Source of the DNA: Luidia sarsii
Lineage: Eukaryota; Echinodermata; Asteroidea; Paxillosida; Luidiidae
Length of the DNA stretch: 64,000 nucleotides
Reading direction: 5' to 3'
Assembly (NCBI GenBank): GCA_949987565.1
Contig: OX465102.1
Coordinates: forward strand, 17,868,968-17,932,967
Under the pieces are notes generated by a model, which saw only the letters and a program-made list of their open reading frames with translations, did not search any database and was not told where the DNA came from. A program made the position numbers and the translations under genes. Numbering within the stretch: the first letter of the stretch is position 1; each line of letters begins with the position of its first letter. Below, piece after piece: positions 16,801 to 28,700 of this stretch.

Positions 16801-19788
16801 CCCTCCGTTCTTGCCTATTGAAGAGGGAAAAGTGAAGAAGCAGTGTAATTCAGAAGAAGCAGTGTCATGTGATACCAACCCTCCCTATCTTTGTAAACCT
16901 AGTTTGTTGGCCATTAACGTTGATGTTGATTGTCTCGCTGATCTCAGATTCTGGGGGTGAGTTTTGGCAAAGTAGACCATTATCACTTCAGGGAATTTAA
17001 ATCACTTGCGGCAATTATTAAAACAAAATTAATGAATGTCACCACAACAGAAGGCTCCAAAAGGCCACTCAAGGTGAGGGCTAAAAAAGTTATAAGGAAA
17101 AGCAAAAGGAAAGGCAATAATAAATATTCATTCCGTAGTAGAGAATGTAACTGGTCTCTAGTCGTCTGCCTTAAATTTGTATCCAAAGCCACCCATCCCC
17201 TTCCATTGCCACGAACCTAACCCATCCGAGAAATTAAGCCCATCCAAGATCCCCTACCTACCCTCACCTATCCCTGTCATGGCCCCTGTGCCCATCCAAG
17301 ATCCCCTCTATACCTTCACCTATCCCTGTCCTGGTCCCTGTGCCCATCAAAGATCCCCTCCCTACCCTCACCTATCCCTGTAGTGGTCCCTGTGCCCGTC
17401 CAAGATCCCCTCCCTAACCTCACCTATCCCTGTCGTGGTCCCTGTGCTTCCCCTCGTCGTTGGTCTTGGGCGTCTTCTCCAGCTCCTTGCTGCTCTTCTT
17501 CCGTCCCTCCTCAGCCGTTCCCTTGTCAGGCCTTGCAGACTTCTCCTCTTTCCGCCGAGCCTTCTCCTTCTCCTTCTTGCTCTTGTCCTCCTTCGGCGTT
17601 TTCTCCTCGCTGCGACTTTTGGACTCTTTCTTACCCTTGTCCTCCTTCGACTCGGTCTGGCTGCTGTTCGTTTCCGACCTGTTAGAAGCGGAGTTAAATA
17701 CAAAAAAACTGTTGCAAACTGCTCACTGACTAAAAATAACCTGCCATAAGTAAATTTAAAAAGTTAGAGGGCCTGACGTTTCAATTCTAGCAGAACCTTT
17801 CTCAGAGGCTTCTGTTAGAAGCGGGTTAGATAAGATTGGATGGTTTACACGGTGGAAGAACAAAGTAGGTTTGCGGTTGACACCATGTAAAACATCTCTT
17901 TTGAGACAGAGTGTGGCTCTGAAAAGACCTTGTAACTCAACGTTTCGGGCAGTATGTACTCTGCCCGTTGTCAGGTGAGTCTCCTGAAAACAGGCCGAGT
18001 ACACAGGGCCCAAAACGTTGAGTTACTGTCTCTTAGCAGAGCCACAGTCTGTCTCAAAAGAGATGTTAGTACATGGTGTCACTGCAAACCTTCCACCTAG
18101 AAGGAGGCTTATCAACTGATTTGTTTGCCAATGGTTTACTATTTCATTTGATATACAGTGTGTGTGGGCCCATTACTAGGAGATGTGATTTGAGGAAACT
18201 AGTCATAAACTAGGAAATGTCTTTGCAATACAGTTTCAAATTTAAAAGTGATTCATGACATGACTCAGAATCAACCTGGATGACCCAGGGATTGTACCCG
18301 AGACTTTTGTCGGTGACTAAGACTTGTACCCTTGTCGGTGACTAAGACTTGTACCCTTGCCAGTGACTAAGACTTGTACCCTTGTCAGCGACTAAGACTT
18401 GACCCTTGTCTGTGACTAAGACTTGGACCCTTGTCGGCGACTAAGACTTGACCCTTGTCGGTGACTAAGACTTGACCCTTGTCTGTGACTAAGACTTGAC
18501 CCTTGTCGGTGACTAAGACTTGACCCTTGTCGGTGACTAAGACTTGGACCCTTGTCTGTGACTAAGACTTGGACCCTTGTCTGTGAATAAAACTTGGACC
18601 CTTGTCAGCGACTTAGACTTTTACCCTTGTCAGCGACTAAGACTTGACCCTTGTCTGTGACTAAGACTTGTACCCTTGTCAGCGACTAAGACTTAGACCC
18701 TTGTCGGTGACTAAGACTTGGACCCTTGTCTGTGACTAAGACTTGGACCCTTGTCGGTGACTAAGACTTGGACCCTTGTCTGTGAATAAGACTTGGACCC
18801 TTGTCTGTGAATAAGACTTGGACCCTTGTCTGTGAATAAGACTTGGACCCTTGTCTGTGAATAAGACTTGGACCCTTGTCTGTGAATAAGACTTGGACCC
18901 TTGTCTGTGACTAAGAATTGGACCCTTGTCTGTGACTAAGACTTGGACCCTTGTCTGTGAATAAGACTTGGACCCTTGTCGGTGAATAAGACTTGTGGCA
19001 CAAGGTCTGATGAGACTGACCTGCTCTCTGTCTTGGCTGATGACGATGGGTTGCTGGCCGAGCTCGTCTTCTTGGAGGCTGAGGAGGTGGAGTTGCTGGC
19101 AGATCGGCTTCCAGTCTTGTCCTGGGACGAGGCTGAGGAGTCTTTGCTACCTCCTGGGAAAGAGGGAAGGAAATGTTTGCTTAGGATGTCCAGGGAGGTA
19201 AGTGACCGACAAAGTCATTTCCTGAAAATCACCAATAAATTGTGCGACTGCGAGTGAGTGCTTACGCGACCGAGAGATTCACGGCAAGGGTGCAGGCACC
19301 ATTAAGTTTCTAGGGTATTTACAGATAAAAATGAGCAGTTTGAGATGCCTATTTGACCAAAACAAAATTTAAAAATTTTAGCTCCATTTCTGGAAATCCG
19401 GAAATTTCCAAAAGTCTTACATCCCTGTGTGAGTGACTCAGTGTGGCTCTGAGAAGAGCTGGAAACTCCAGATGAGATTTCAAAAGTAACACCGTGTGGC
19501 TCTGCCACAAGAAGAAAGCATCCTACTGGGGTGTTACAGACGTCTGGCCCTCTTCAGTATGGGAACCGATCGGAGGAGCCCACAAGCGAGGTCTGCGTAC
19601 CTGAGTTGACCGATGTCGATGAGGCGGCGGCTGATGACGTCGCGGCAGTCGCTGAGGCGGAAGGCTTCTTGCTGGAGGAGGCAGAGGAGGAGGAGGAGGA
19701 GGAGGAGGACTGGGTCTTGGTATCCTTGGAGTGGAACTGATCCTCGGCGATCATGTGGGCCTTACGAGCCTTCAGGAGACCCGAGTAC
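13815..19788 (-). CDS. THOC2: THOC2 exons 28-35 (residues 1189-1624, low-complexity tail)
   Basis: Exons are 19601-19788, 19021-19153, 17424-17678, 16600-16814, 15953-15990, 15574-15739, 15057-15190 and 13815-13994 (TGA). Exon 28 still has conserved [19 protein letters not shown], then a run of Ser codons. Exons 29-31 are Ser/Lys/Glu-rich. The 38-base exon 32 encodes [11 protein letters not shown], matching human QKRRKIDTHPSP. Exon 33 has RDRE-type alternating charge and SKRRKDEDP, exon 34 is Ser-rich, and exon 35 ends in a Lys/Glu/Arg stretch. Such tails bind RNA and carry nuclear signals in the family. The acceptor of exon 35 is the least certain boundary, because the frame is open further upstream into a SINE fragment. 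Confidence 0.88.
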
Positions 19789-22700
19789 CTGTTGTAGGGG
19801 GGAAGGGAGAGGAGGATGGAGGATGAAATATCCGCCAGACCGAGGACCAAGTCGAGTGAGTCTACTTTAGTCTAGTGCAGGGTGTGACCACTCCAGAACA
19901 AATAAATGAGAATCCAAGGGGGGAGAGACCAAAAAACAAAGAATATTTGTTCAACCCATCTCAAATCGTTGTCAAACCCCTCTCAAATACTGTCAAACTC
20001 TCCTTCAATATTCCTCAAATCATTCTTGGGGTTTGTTTGTCAGCCCTTTCTTGAAAATCTGTCCAGGAATAATCCTGACATGGGTGAAATGAAGATGAGG
20101 CGATCCCGCAGACCGTGGGACAACTTTTTTTTTGGGGGGGGGGGGGGTTTGGTCCAGTACGTTCCTGTTTTTGGGGGTGTTTTTTTGTCCTAGTTTTTGT
20201 TGATTTGTGTAACTGAATGTAATTATTAAACTTGTGTGTCGTACCCGATATATGACTTAATCACTCAACTAAAATTGTTCACCATCACAAGTCATGGGGG
20301 TCTCCACTCGACAAGCTCTGCTTTTTGGAAACCTCCGCATCTTAATCACAGTGTAATATGTATTCATTCATGTATTTCCATGCTTTTTCGATTGATTAAT
20401 TGGAAATAAAGTATTGATTAATTGATTGACGTCCGTGGAGCGTTGACAGATGGCCATCGGTGGCCAGGAAAGTGTGGCGTCACTCACCCCATGGCCAGAG
20501 CAAAGAGGTCGGGTCTCTTCTCCTTCTCCTCGGTTCGTATCTTGTCCACGCGCTTCTCCAGGACCACGCTGAGGTTGAGCACCAGCGGGAAGTAGGACAG
20601 GATCTGGGGGGGGAGGAGGCAAAGCACAGGCCAGTGAGGCCACCGTTTAAAGCCCCTGCACAGCATTGGTCGAGGTCAAAGATTTCCGAAATCTGCTGAT
20701 ACAACTTATGCATGAAATACCACACCTGTGAAAATTTCAGCTCAATCCGCCGACTGAGTCTCGAAAAAAAAATCTTAAAAACCGCTTCATTTGTTTCGCG
20801 AAAATGCAGCATTAAACGCCTGAAATTTCGTTGATGTGAATAACTGAATCATCGGCGATACTTGGAAGTTGTCCTTCAAGAATGGCCCCATACCTTTGTA
20901 AGAAGGATGAGAGTGTTTCTGATCTGGGTATAATCCTTGGACTCTAGACAGGATACCACGGCCTGATGGAAAAAAGAAAGATACAGATAAGCAAATAATA
21001 ATATCAATGCGTGTATAAATATTTACTAATGTGGCTTTGAGAAGAGCCGACAACTCAACGTTTTTTTTCAACAGAGTGTGCTCTGCCCCTCATCAGGAGG
21101 CAGCCCCATTATTACATGTAGTTAAAATCCAACCGTCTCGGAACTCTTTGTTCCATCCTAATGAATGAGTCTCCAGACGACAGGCGGAGTCTCCTGACTA
21201 ATGGCCTAGCTGCTAACCTTTCTTAATGGAAATTCGGGATTACTTCTGCTAAATAAGAGGAATCCCAGAGCAAACTGCATAGGAATACATGTGCAGTATT
21301 TCCAAGCCAAAATCGGAATCTGTTGTCAAGGGCTTGTAAAGAGTGATAAATTTTTACAAAAAAAAAACTGGAATAATTCCTCCAAAATAGGAATGGTGGG
21401 CAGCTATGTAATGGGCAGAAGACACACTGCCCGAAATGTCAAGCTAACTGCTTTTTTTCTCAGAGCTATACTCCCTCTCTAAAGAGATGGCTTGACATGG
21501 TGTCAATAGAAACTTTTCCATGTGTATGATTCCACAGTGAAAACATTGCAGTCCAGGGATTTAAGTGACCGTCAAAGTCATTTCATTACAAAATAATAAT
21601 ATAACCAAAAAATTAAAATAAAATCACGCCATTTCCGGAAATCTGGAAAATTCCCTGCAAGTCTTATCCAGCTAAATTCCTTTTTCAGGTTGATTCCATA
21701 AACCTTGGGATATAACCTGGCTGCCTACATGTAGTATCCTGTTGCAGTTGTCACAGGGTGTATAGCACCATCGTGCGTTGTACACATATACATATATACC
21801 CTACAGATGGACAATAGTGGGCGCCAGACTGAAATGCCATGGCGGCTGCCATCTTTGCAAAAGTATGGGCGGAAGTTAAGAGCACCGCCATGTTCATGTA
21901 TAGAAAAGGCACGTACGTGCGTGAGCGTCGCCGTGTAGCATCATGGAACCACTGGCAAATTTGAACGCACGTCATACCATACGCCATATAATATGGTGGT
22001 GCTCTTTACTTCCGCCCATACTTTGACGCTAGTTAGGTCACCCATGGCATCACAGTATCCTGATGTTATTTCTAATAGACGCTGACCGTCTATAGATTAT
22101 ACAGTGGAACATTGCTGGAACGAATATCCTGGGATCCATGAAAATTGTTCAGTATTGCGGTTGTTCGTTATAGCAGTTGCAGCCACATATTTAGTAAAAT
22201 CGGGAGCCAAAGAGCATGTTCGTTATAGCCGAATGTTCGGTATATCGGCGTTCGTTATAGCAACATTCCACTGTACATGTCTATTGCAGTACAATGTCCA
22301 ACGATGGGGTATCAGCTACAGGGAGTTTATCAAGTTTCATTTCTGGATCCCAGTTCAAGTCAGTACCTTGGTGAGCTTGTACTGCCATTTGTGGCAGACG
22401 TGGCGGAAGTTCTCGTAGTCCAACTGGTCCGCCTTGTTGCTGGACTCTGTGCCGCTGGCTCGCAGGACCGTCACAAAGCCGGGGAAGTTCCCACACTCCT
22501 GAGGCCAAAAAAAATGACAAGTCATGCAGGACGTTAACCACTTTGCACCAAGGCCATCCCTCAGTGCCGCCACATGACCGCCACATGGGGGCTTTCCGCC
22601 ACATGGGGGCTTTCATAAAACTTGTGACGCGTTGAACGCGTCACAAGTTCCTTGACAACGGTGTGAAACACGTCGTAAGTAACTACAGTCTGCATGCACA

Positions 22701-25700
22701 AACCATACAAATTGAAGAAAATGGCACTGATGCGACTGGGAATAACGGAACGCGAAGTGCGACGGGCATTCCGACGAGAAAGGGCCATTTGGTAAAGAAG
22801 GAATCCTTTGGATCAGATGAATACTGAGAAGATTGTATCAGCGATACCGCTGGACAGGGTTGAAAATTTAATTCAGCATAAAACGAAGGTAAAGAAAATC
22901 AAACAAGACATAGGCCTACATTACCTGTAGAAAAAAAGAGTAAGTTATAAATTGGGAGAGGCACTTTAGGCAGGACTTTGTCCGCTCACGTGCGGCTCCA
23001 AAAGCGAAGATATACCGAACGTCGAATTGTTGGCCTCTCCTCTCGTCCAATCACCATGTTGGTTTCGTAGCGACTGCGTGACGGCTGTTACCAGAACGGG
23101 GCAGAAGCGACCGTTGGTGCAGCAAACAGTCGTAGTGGCATGGAAATTAGGCTCGTACAACAACTTAAAACGAGTCAAAATAAATTTTAAACGCATCGCC
23201 CCTACGACGTGTTTTATGAAATGGATCGCACAACGCATCGCAGGGATGCGATGCGTCGTAAGTCTGTGACGCGTCGTAAGTTAAGAAGAGTTTTATGAAA
23301 TCGGCCCCAGTACTCCAAATTCTGAGGTCAAAGTGGTTAAGGTTCATATTTCCTAAAATAGCTTGATTTAAAGCACTTTCCATTAAAATTAAACAGATTA
23401 CTTAAGAATTAAGCCAGAAATCTCAGGCTCTTGTTCCCAGTCCAGTCAAATTTCTGCTATTTTCATAAAGTATTTTGAATTTCCCAGTCCAAGGACTTTT
23501 TCGATTTTTATTTTTATTTTATTTTTGTATTTATTTATTTTCTTCTTTTTTAAAAATTATTATAATTATTATTATTATTATTATTATTTTTATTTTATTT
23601 ATTTATTTTTTATTTTTTTTTTTTTTTTTTTTTTGGGGGGGTAAGTAGCCAGGCCTGAGATGGTCTGGTACCCTGACTACTCCCCACCTTCTCGTAGATG
23701 GACTTGTCGCTGTGCCATCGCTGGACGGTCTTGAGCATCTCGCACAGGAAGCGGCCGTAGCGGCTGGCCTCGTTCTCGGTGCAACTGGCCAGGGTGTAGG
23801 TGATGTCCTGAAAGACCTGAGAGTGAGAAGCAAGACAAAGGGTCAAAGAGAAGAGAAACAGATCAGACATGAAGGTTTGCATGATGGAAGTACCAAGTGG
23901 AAGGTTTGCGGTGACACCATGTAACACTTCTCTTTCGAGGAGGAGTGTGGCTCTGAAAAGAGCCGGTAACTCAACGTTTCGGTGTAATGTGTACTGTGCC
24001 TAAATAAGACTTAAGGCTTTGCATGGTGGGTGAATCAATATAGGAAGGTTTGCGGTGTCACCATGTATCAGGTCTCTTAAAGGAAGAGGTTTGGTTCTGA
24101 AAAGAACCAGGGTGGTAACTCGACGTTTCGACCAGTATGCTCTGGCCGTCATCAGGAGAATGACTTGGGCTCGGTGGTGGAACTCCTTATGTACTATGCC
24201 TGTCGTCAGGAGAGTGACCACCATCTGTGTATTAATAGGGAGGAACTCAGGACAGCTGAGGATAGGAATTGATATTCCTCTTAAAACGGGCCAGATTGTA
24301 AGAAGGTGAGAAACAAGAACTAGGAGGGGATTTCCAAAGAGAAGTCTCCTGATGACGGGTAGAGTACACACTACCCGAAACGTGGATTTACCGGCTCTTT
24401 TCAGGGAAGAGGAATGACTAAATAAAATCCCTGCACACCTCGCCAAGAGTCAAAGGATCCAACTAGCAATGATATTGACTCGTCCACTGACACAGCCAAC
24501 GTTCTGCTTGTATTTCATGCTAAGCACCCATGACTATGAATACAAGTTGAGGGCAGGAAGCAAATATTGCTGGCAATCTTGAATCTTCATGCTCAGCAGG
24601 TTTTCTTGCTTAAGCAGATGTAGGAAATTGGGCCCTGTTCTCTTCAGAATCACACACAGTAAAAAAAAAAGTCAAACAAACAAAGGAAAACCTGACTGGG
24701 AACTCACCCTGTCGTAGCAGAGCAGAGTGGAGAAGTTCTGCGTCTTCAGCTCGTGGACGGTCAGGACAAAGCGGGCGCAGTACAAGGCGTCGCTGGCCGT
24801 GAAGCAGCAGCGCGGGAAGATGCAGAGCTGCAGGAACTGGGTGATCGTCTCGTTCTTGGTGGAGCCTGGAGAGGAGAGATCAAAGACGTCATCAAGGCCT
24901 TGCTGCGGCGATTCACCTGCGGGGCTCGAAATATCCACTGGACCGTGGACCGATGTGACTTCGGCGTCGGTCTAGCGCTCAGTGTGACCGCAACTTGACC
25001 GGCTGTCTAGTGTGTTCAGGTCCAGTAAGATTCTTCAGTTACTAGACCTACCATATTGTCTAGTGCATTTTTTTTCTTCGGGAAATTCACGCCCTGACCT
25101 GCAGGCTGAGTAGGGCCGGCCATCATTGAAAGAGCAATTCTCCCGGCACAAATCAGCAGGCAATCCAGCAAAGCACAAAGCAAACAAAACTGACTGGGAA
25201 ATTATCCAACAACTTGCGAAAACAGCAAAAGGCTGGACTGGAACTTGAATCGGAGACCTTTGGCTTTTAATGTATTAGAATGCAGATACGTGACCTGGGG
25301 TCTATTTCATAAACGTTAGAATATTCCTATCTTGGCTTTTAATAGGAAGAGTAATCATTCCAGAATAATTCCTAACTTCCTATTTCATGAAAAGATTTTG
25401 GAAGAATCCATTCCTATCTTTGGACTGAAATCATTTCTAACTTAGGAAGAATATCATTCATCCTATAATGGGAGATTTTCTTTTGCAATTTGTTCCTTAT
25501 TGTTCCAAAGTTAATCAGGAATTTTTTTTAGGAATGTTCTTTTGAAAATTGTTCCTTATTGTTCCTATTTTTTTAGGAACATTTATTAAGGATTTTTCTT
25601 TTGCAACTTGTTCCTTATTGTTCCTAAGTTTTTTAAGAACATTTTTTAGGAATTTTCTTATGCAAATTGTTCCTTATTGTTCCCAAGTTATTCAGGAACA

Positions 25701-28700
25701 TTTCTTTACGAATTTTCTTTTGCAACTTGTTCCTAAGTTTTTTACGAACATTTTTTTAGGAATTTTCTTTTGCAAATTGTTCCTTATTGTTCGTAAGTTT
25801 TTTAAGGAACAATTGTTTAGGAATTTTCTTTTGCAAATTGTTCCAAAGTAATTTAGGAACAATTATTTTGTCGTCGCTGTTGTCCGTGGCCCGGCCGGTG
25901 TACGTACGTGCAGTGAACCAGTTTTCACACTCGCTCTTGAGTCTGGTCAGGACTCGGCTGCGATGCTCCGACTGTTTCTTCTCCTCGTCCTGCAGCTTGT
26001 CCATGATCATATTGTGACGTTCTCTCTCCTTCTTGCGCTTGGTCGACACCTGATTTTAGAAGAAAAAAAAGACAACCAATAAGTAAGGGACATTACTTGT
26101 ATACACCCTGGACAGAGTGCTGAGCACAGCGTGGCGGACACACTACGGCCGTTTCCACTACCCCAAATAAACGTGATTATTTGGATCGCGATTTGAATCA
26201 CGATTCAAACAACACTTTCTTTTTGCGTGTGTGGACACAATACATGCCATTATTAGTGGGATTTGAATTGACATTCGAACTCCACTATTAGTGAGACTTT
26301 TACAAATAATCGCGTTTATTTGCGACGCGGTATGTGTGGGAACGCTCCACTGAATCGCACTGTTTTTTTTTTTTTTTAATCCCACAATGCACCGCTCATG
26401 CTCTGTGAGTGCTGTGCTTGTTTATATGTCTCCCTGCGTGGGCCACCCTCAAGGACAATGGATTTTCCATTACCACAATGAACAATAGAGATTGCTGTCA
26501 CTAGGTGGAGTTACCACAGACCTGCCAGGCATTGTTTCCCACAATGCAATGCCTCAGTGGGATAAGGCAGTCTATGAGCCTTCTGCAAAGCATTCTGGGG
26601 TAGCATTGAGTGGTGTGTACGGGGTTATAAGACTGCTCACCATGTCCTTGTTGTCCTCCAGACTGTTGACCTGGGTCTTGATCTTGTTGATTTCCTTGTT
26701 GTAGCTGCCGCTGGGTACGTAGAGGTCGTACATGGACAGGGTCCAGAAAGTGCAGTAGAACTGTGGACTAGAGGCACAAGATATTCACAATTAACCAAAG
26801 AAGATCTTTTAAAGGCCCAATACAACATTGGGAAGATCTGGAAACATGAACGTGCACAGATTTCCTTTTAAAATTTAGTGGGCCTGACGTTTCGATCCTA
26901 GCAGGACCTTTTTCGATCCTAGCAGGACCTTTCTCTCTGCCTTTGAGAAAGGTCCTGCTAGGATCGAAACGTCAGGCCCACTAAATTTTAAGATTTACAT
27001 TTTGGTAATTTTAGTCAGTAAGCAGTTTGCAACATTTTTGTATATCACCTTAAGAGATTTCCTTTTAATTTACACAGTTTTGTAGCTGGTCATGATAGCA
27101 TCCTGATGTTGAAATCTTACGGTATGGGATGCTGTACTTTTCGAGAAATCTTCACTCAAACATTTACAAATAGTTTATTGCTCGTGATTAATAAACTATT
27201 TCTTACACTACAGAATGGTGTGTAAACCATGATGGCATTTTTCTACTTTCTCAGATTACCATTTGAGCTAAAACCTTTGCAGTATTGCTTTTTTGGAATG
27301 TTTTATGGTTTAACACACAAACTGTGGCAATCTTTTGACCTTTACCAATGTTGTATAGGGCCATTAACCCATATCTGCAAAGTTAAGGGATTTCCCGTAG
27401 GACGCATAAAAGCTACAAATGCCGAAAAGCGTGAAATTCCGTAGTCTATTGTCATTGACAATTTTCTCTTGTAATGCATGCTGTTTTGTTTATTAGTGTG
27501 ATAGGGGCTTAGGCTGGAACACTGTTTATGTGCTGTGACTAGTTAGGCAGAAATGGGTTAAAAGGGAATGCAACCCATGAAATAAAGTTAGCTTATCTGA
27601 TTGGGTGTTAAAAACAACCTCCGTGCTGAGGAAAAAATAACAACTGACCAATAAAAGCGCACACTCTGTTCATGTGATGGCTTCCAAAACTATATGTTTT
27701 GCTCAGCACGTACATGTAGCTCAAGTCGCCACACACGATGAGTTTTCATCCACAAGAGGCGAACAAAATCAAACAGGATAGATATTGGTCTCACGGCCTC
27801 TTGAGGCAGAAATCTCACTAAAAGTTCAGTGCACACTGTGAGCTACGTGCTGAGCTAACGACCTCGAGAGAATTTTTGCTCAGAAGATAGCTCTTGTGTG
27901 CGGCGGCCTTTACTCAGGGGGGCTGAACCCCAATTGGACCTCCTACAGGAAAATTGACACTACCATCTCAAACTACAGGGTTCACTCTAGGAATACGTGT
28001 AGTTTCAAGGAAATTGGTCGATAGAAAAAAAAAGTGCCTTCCGAGGTGGCATCTCAGCTGCTCGCAGGGTTAATACCTGATGTCGTCCCAGACTTTGGGT
28101 ATGTGCAGCTCTCTGACACTCTCAACCAGTGAGGACAGCACAGACTGGGCGGCCTGCACGTAGCACTGGGTCTTCTGTTGGCCCGACAGTTTCTGGCTGT
28201 TCTTGGCCAATCTCTCCTGCTTGCGAAGCTCGTCAAACTTGGACTGGGGAAAAACAGATTGCAATCACTTATTAACTTATATCACTTATTCACTTGTGCT
28301 TTTCTATCTCTATAGGTTACCTCAGCGAAAGAAAATTAACTTTTTGTTTTAATTCTGGTGGGAAATGATTCAGTGGCCTAGCCACCCAACATCCATTTGG
28401 CCACCAAAAGAACAACTTGCCCATCAAACATCCATTTGGCCATTAAACATCCTTTTGGCCATCAAACATCCATAGGCCAACAATCATCAATTTGGCCAAC
28501 AAACATCAATTTGGCCACTAAACCTCCATTCGGCAACCAAACCTCCATTTGGCCACCAAACATCCATAAGGCCACACACATGCATTATGCCACCAAAATA
28601 CAACTTGGCCATCAAACATCCATTTGGACACAAAACATCCATTTGGACACAAAACATCCATTTGGACACAAAACATCCATTTGGCTTCCAAAAGATACAT

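Noticed and set aside
16133..16878. Ile/His/Tyr-rich plus frames and Arg-rich minus frame
   Set aside because: The first come from the CATTCATTATG array; the second is exon 31 read in the wrong frame.
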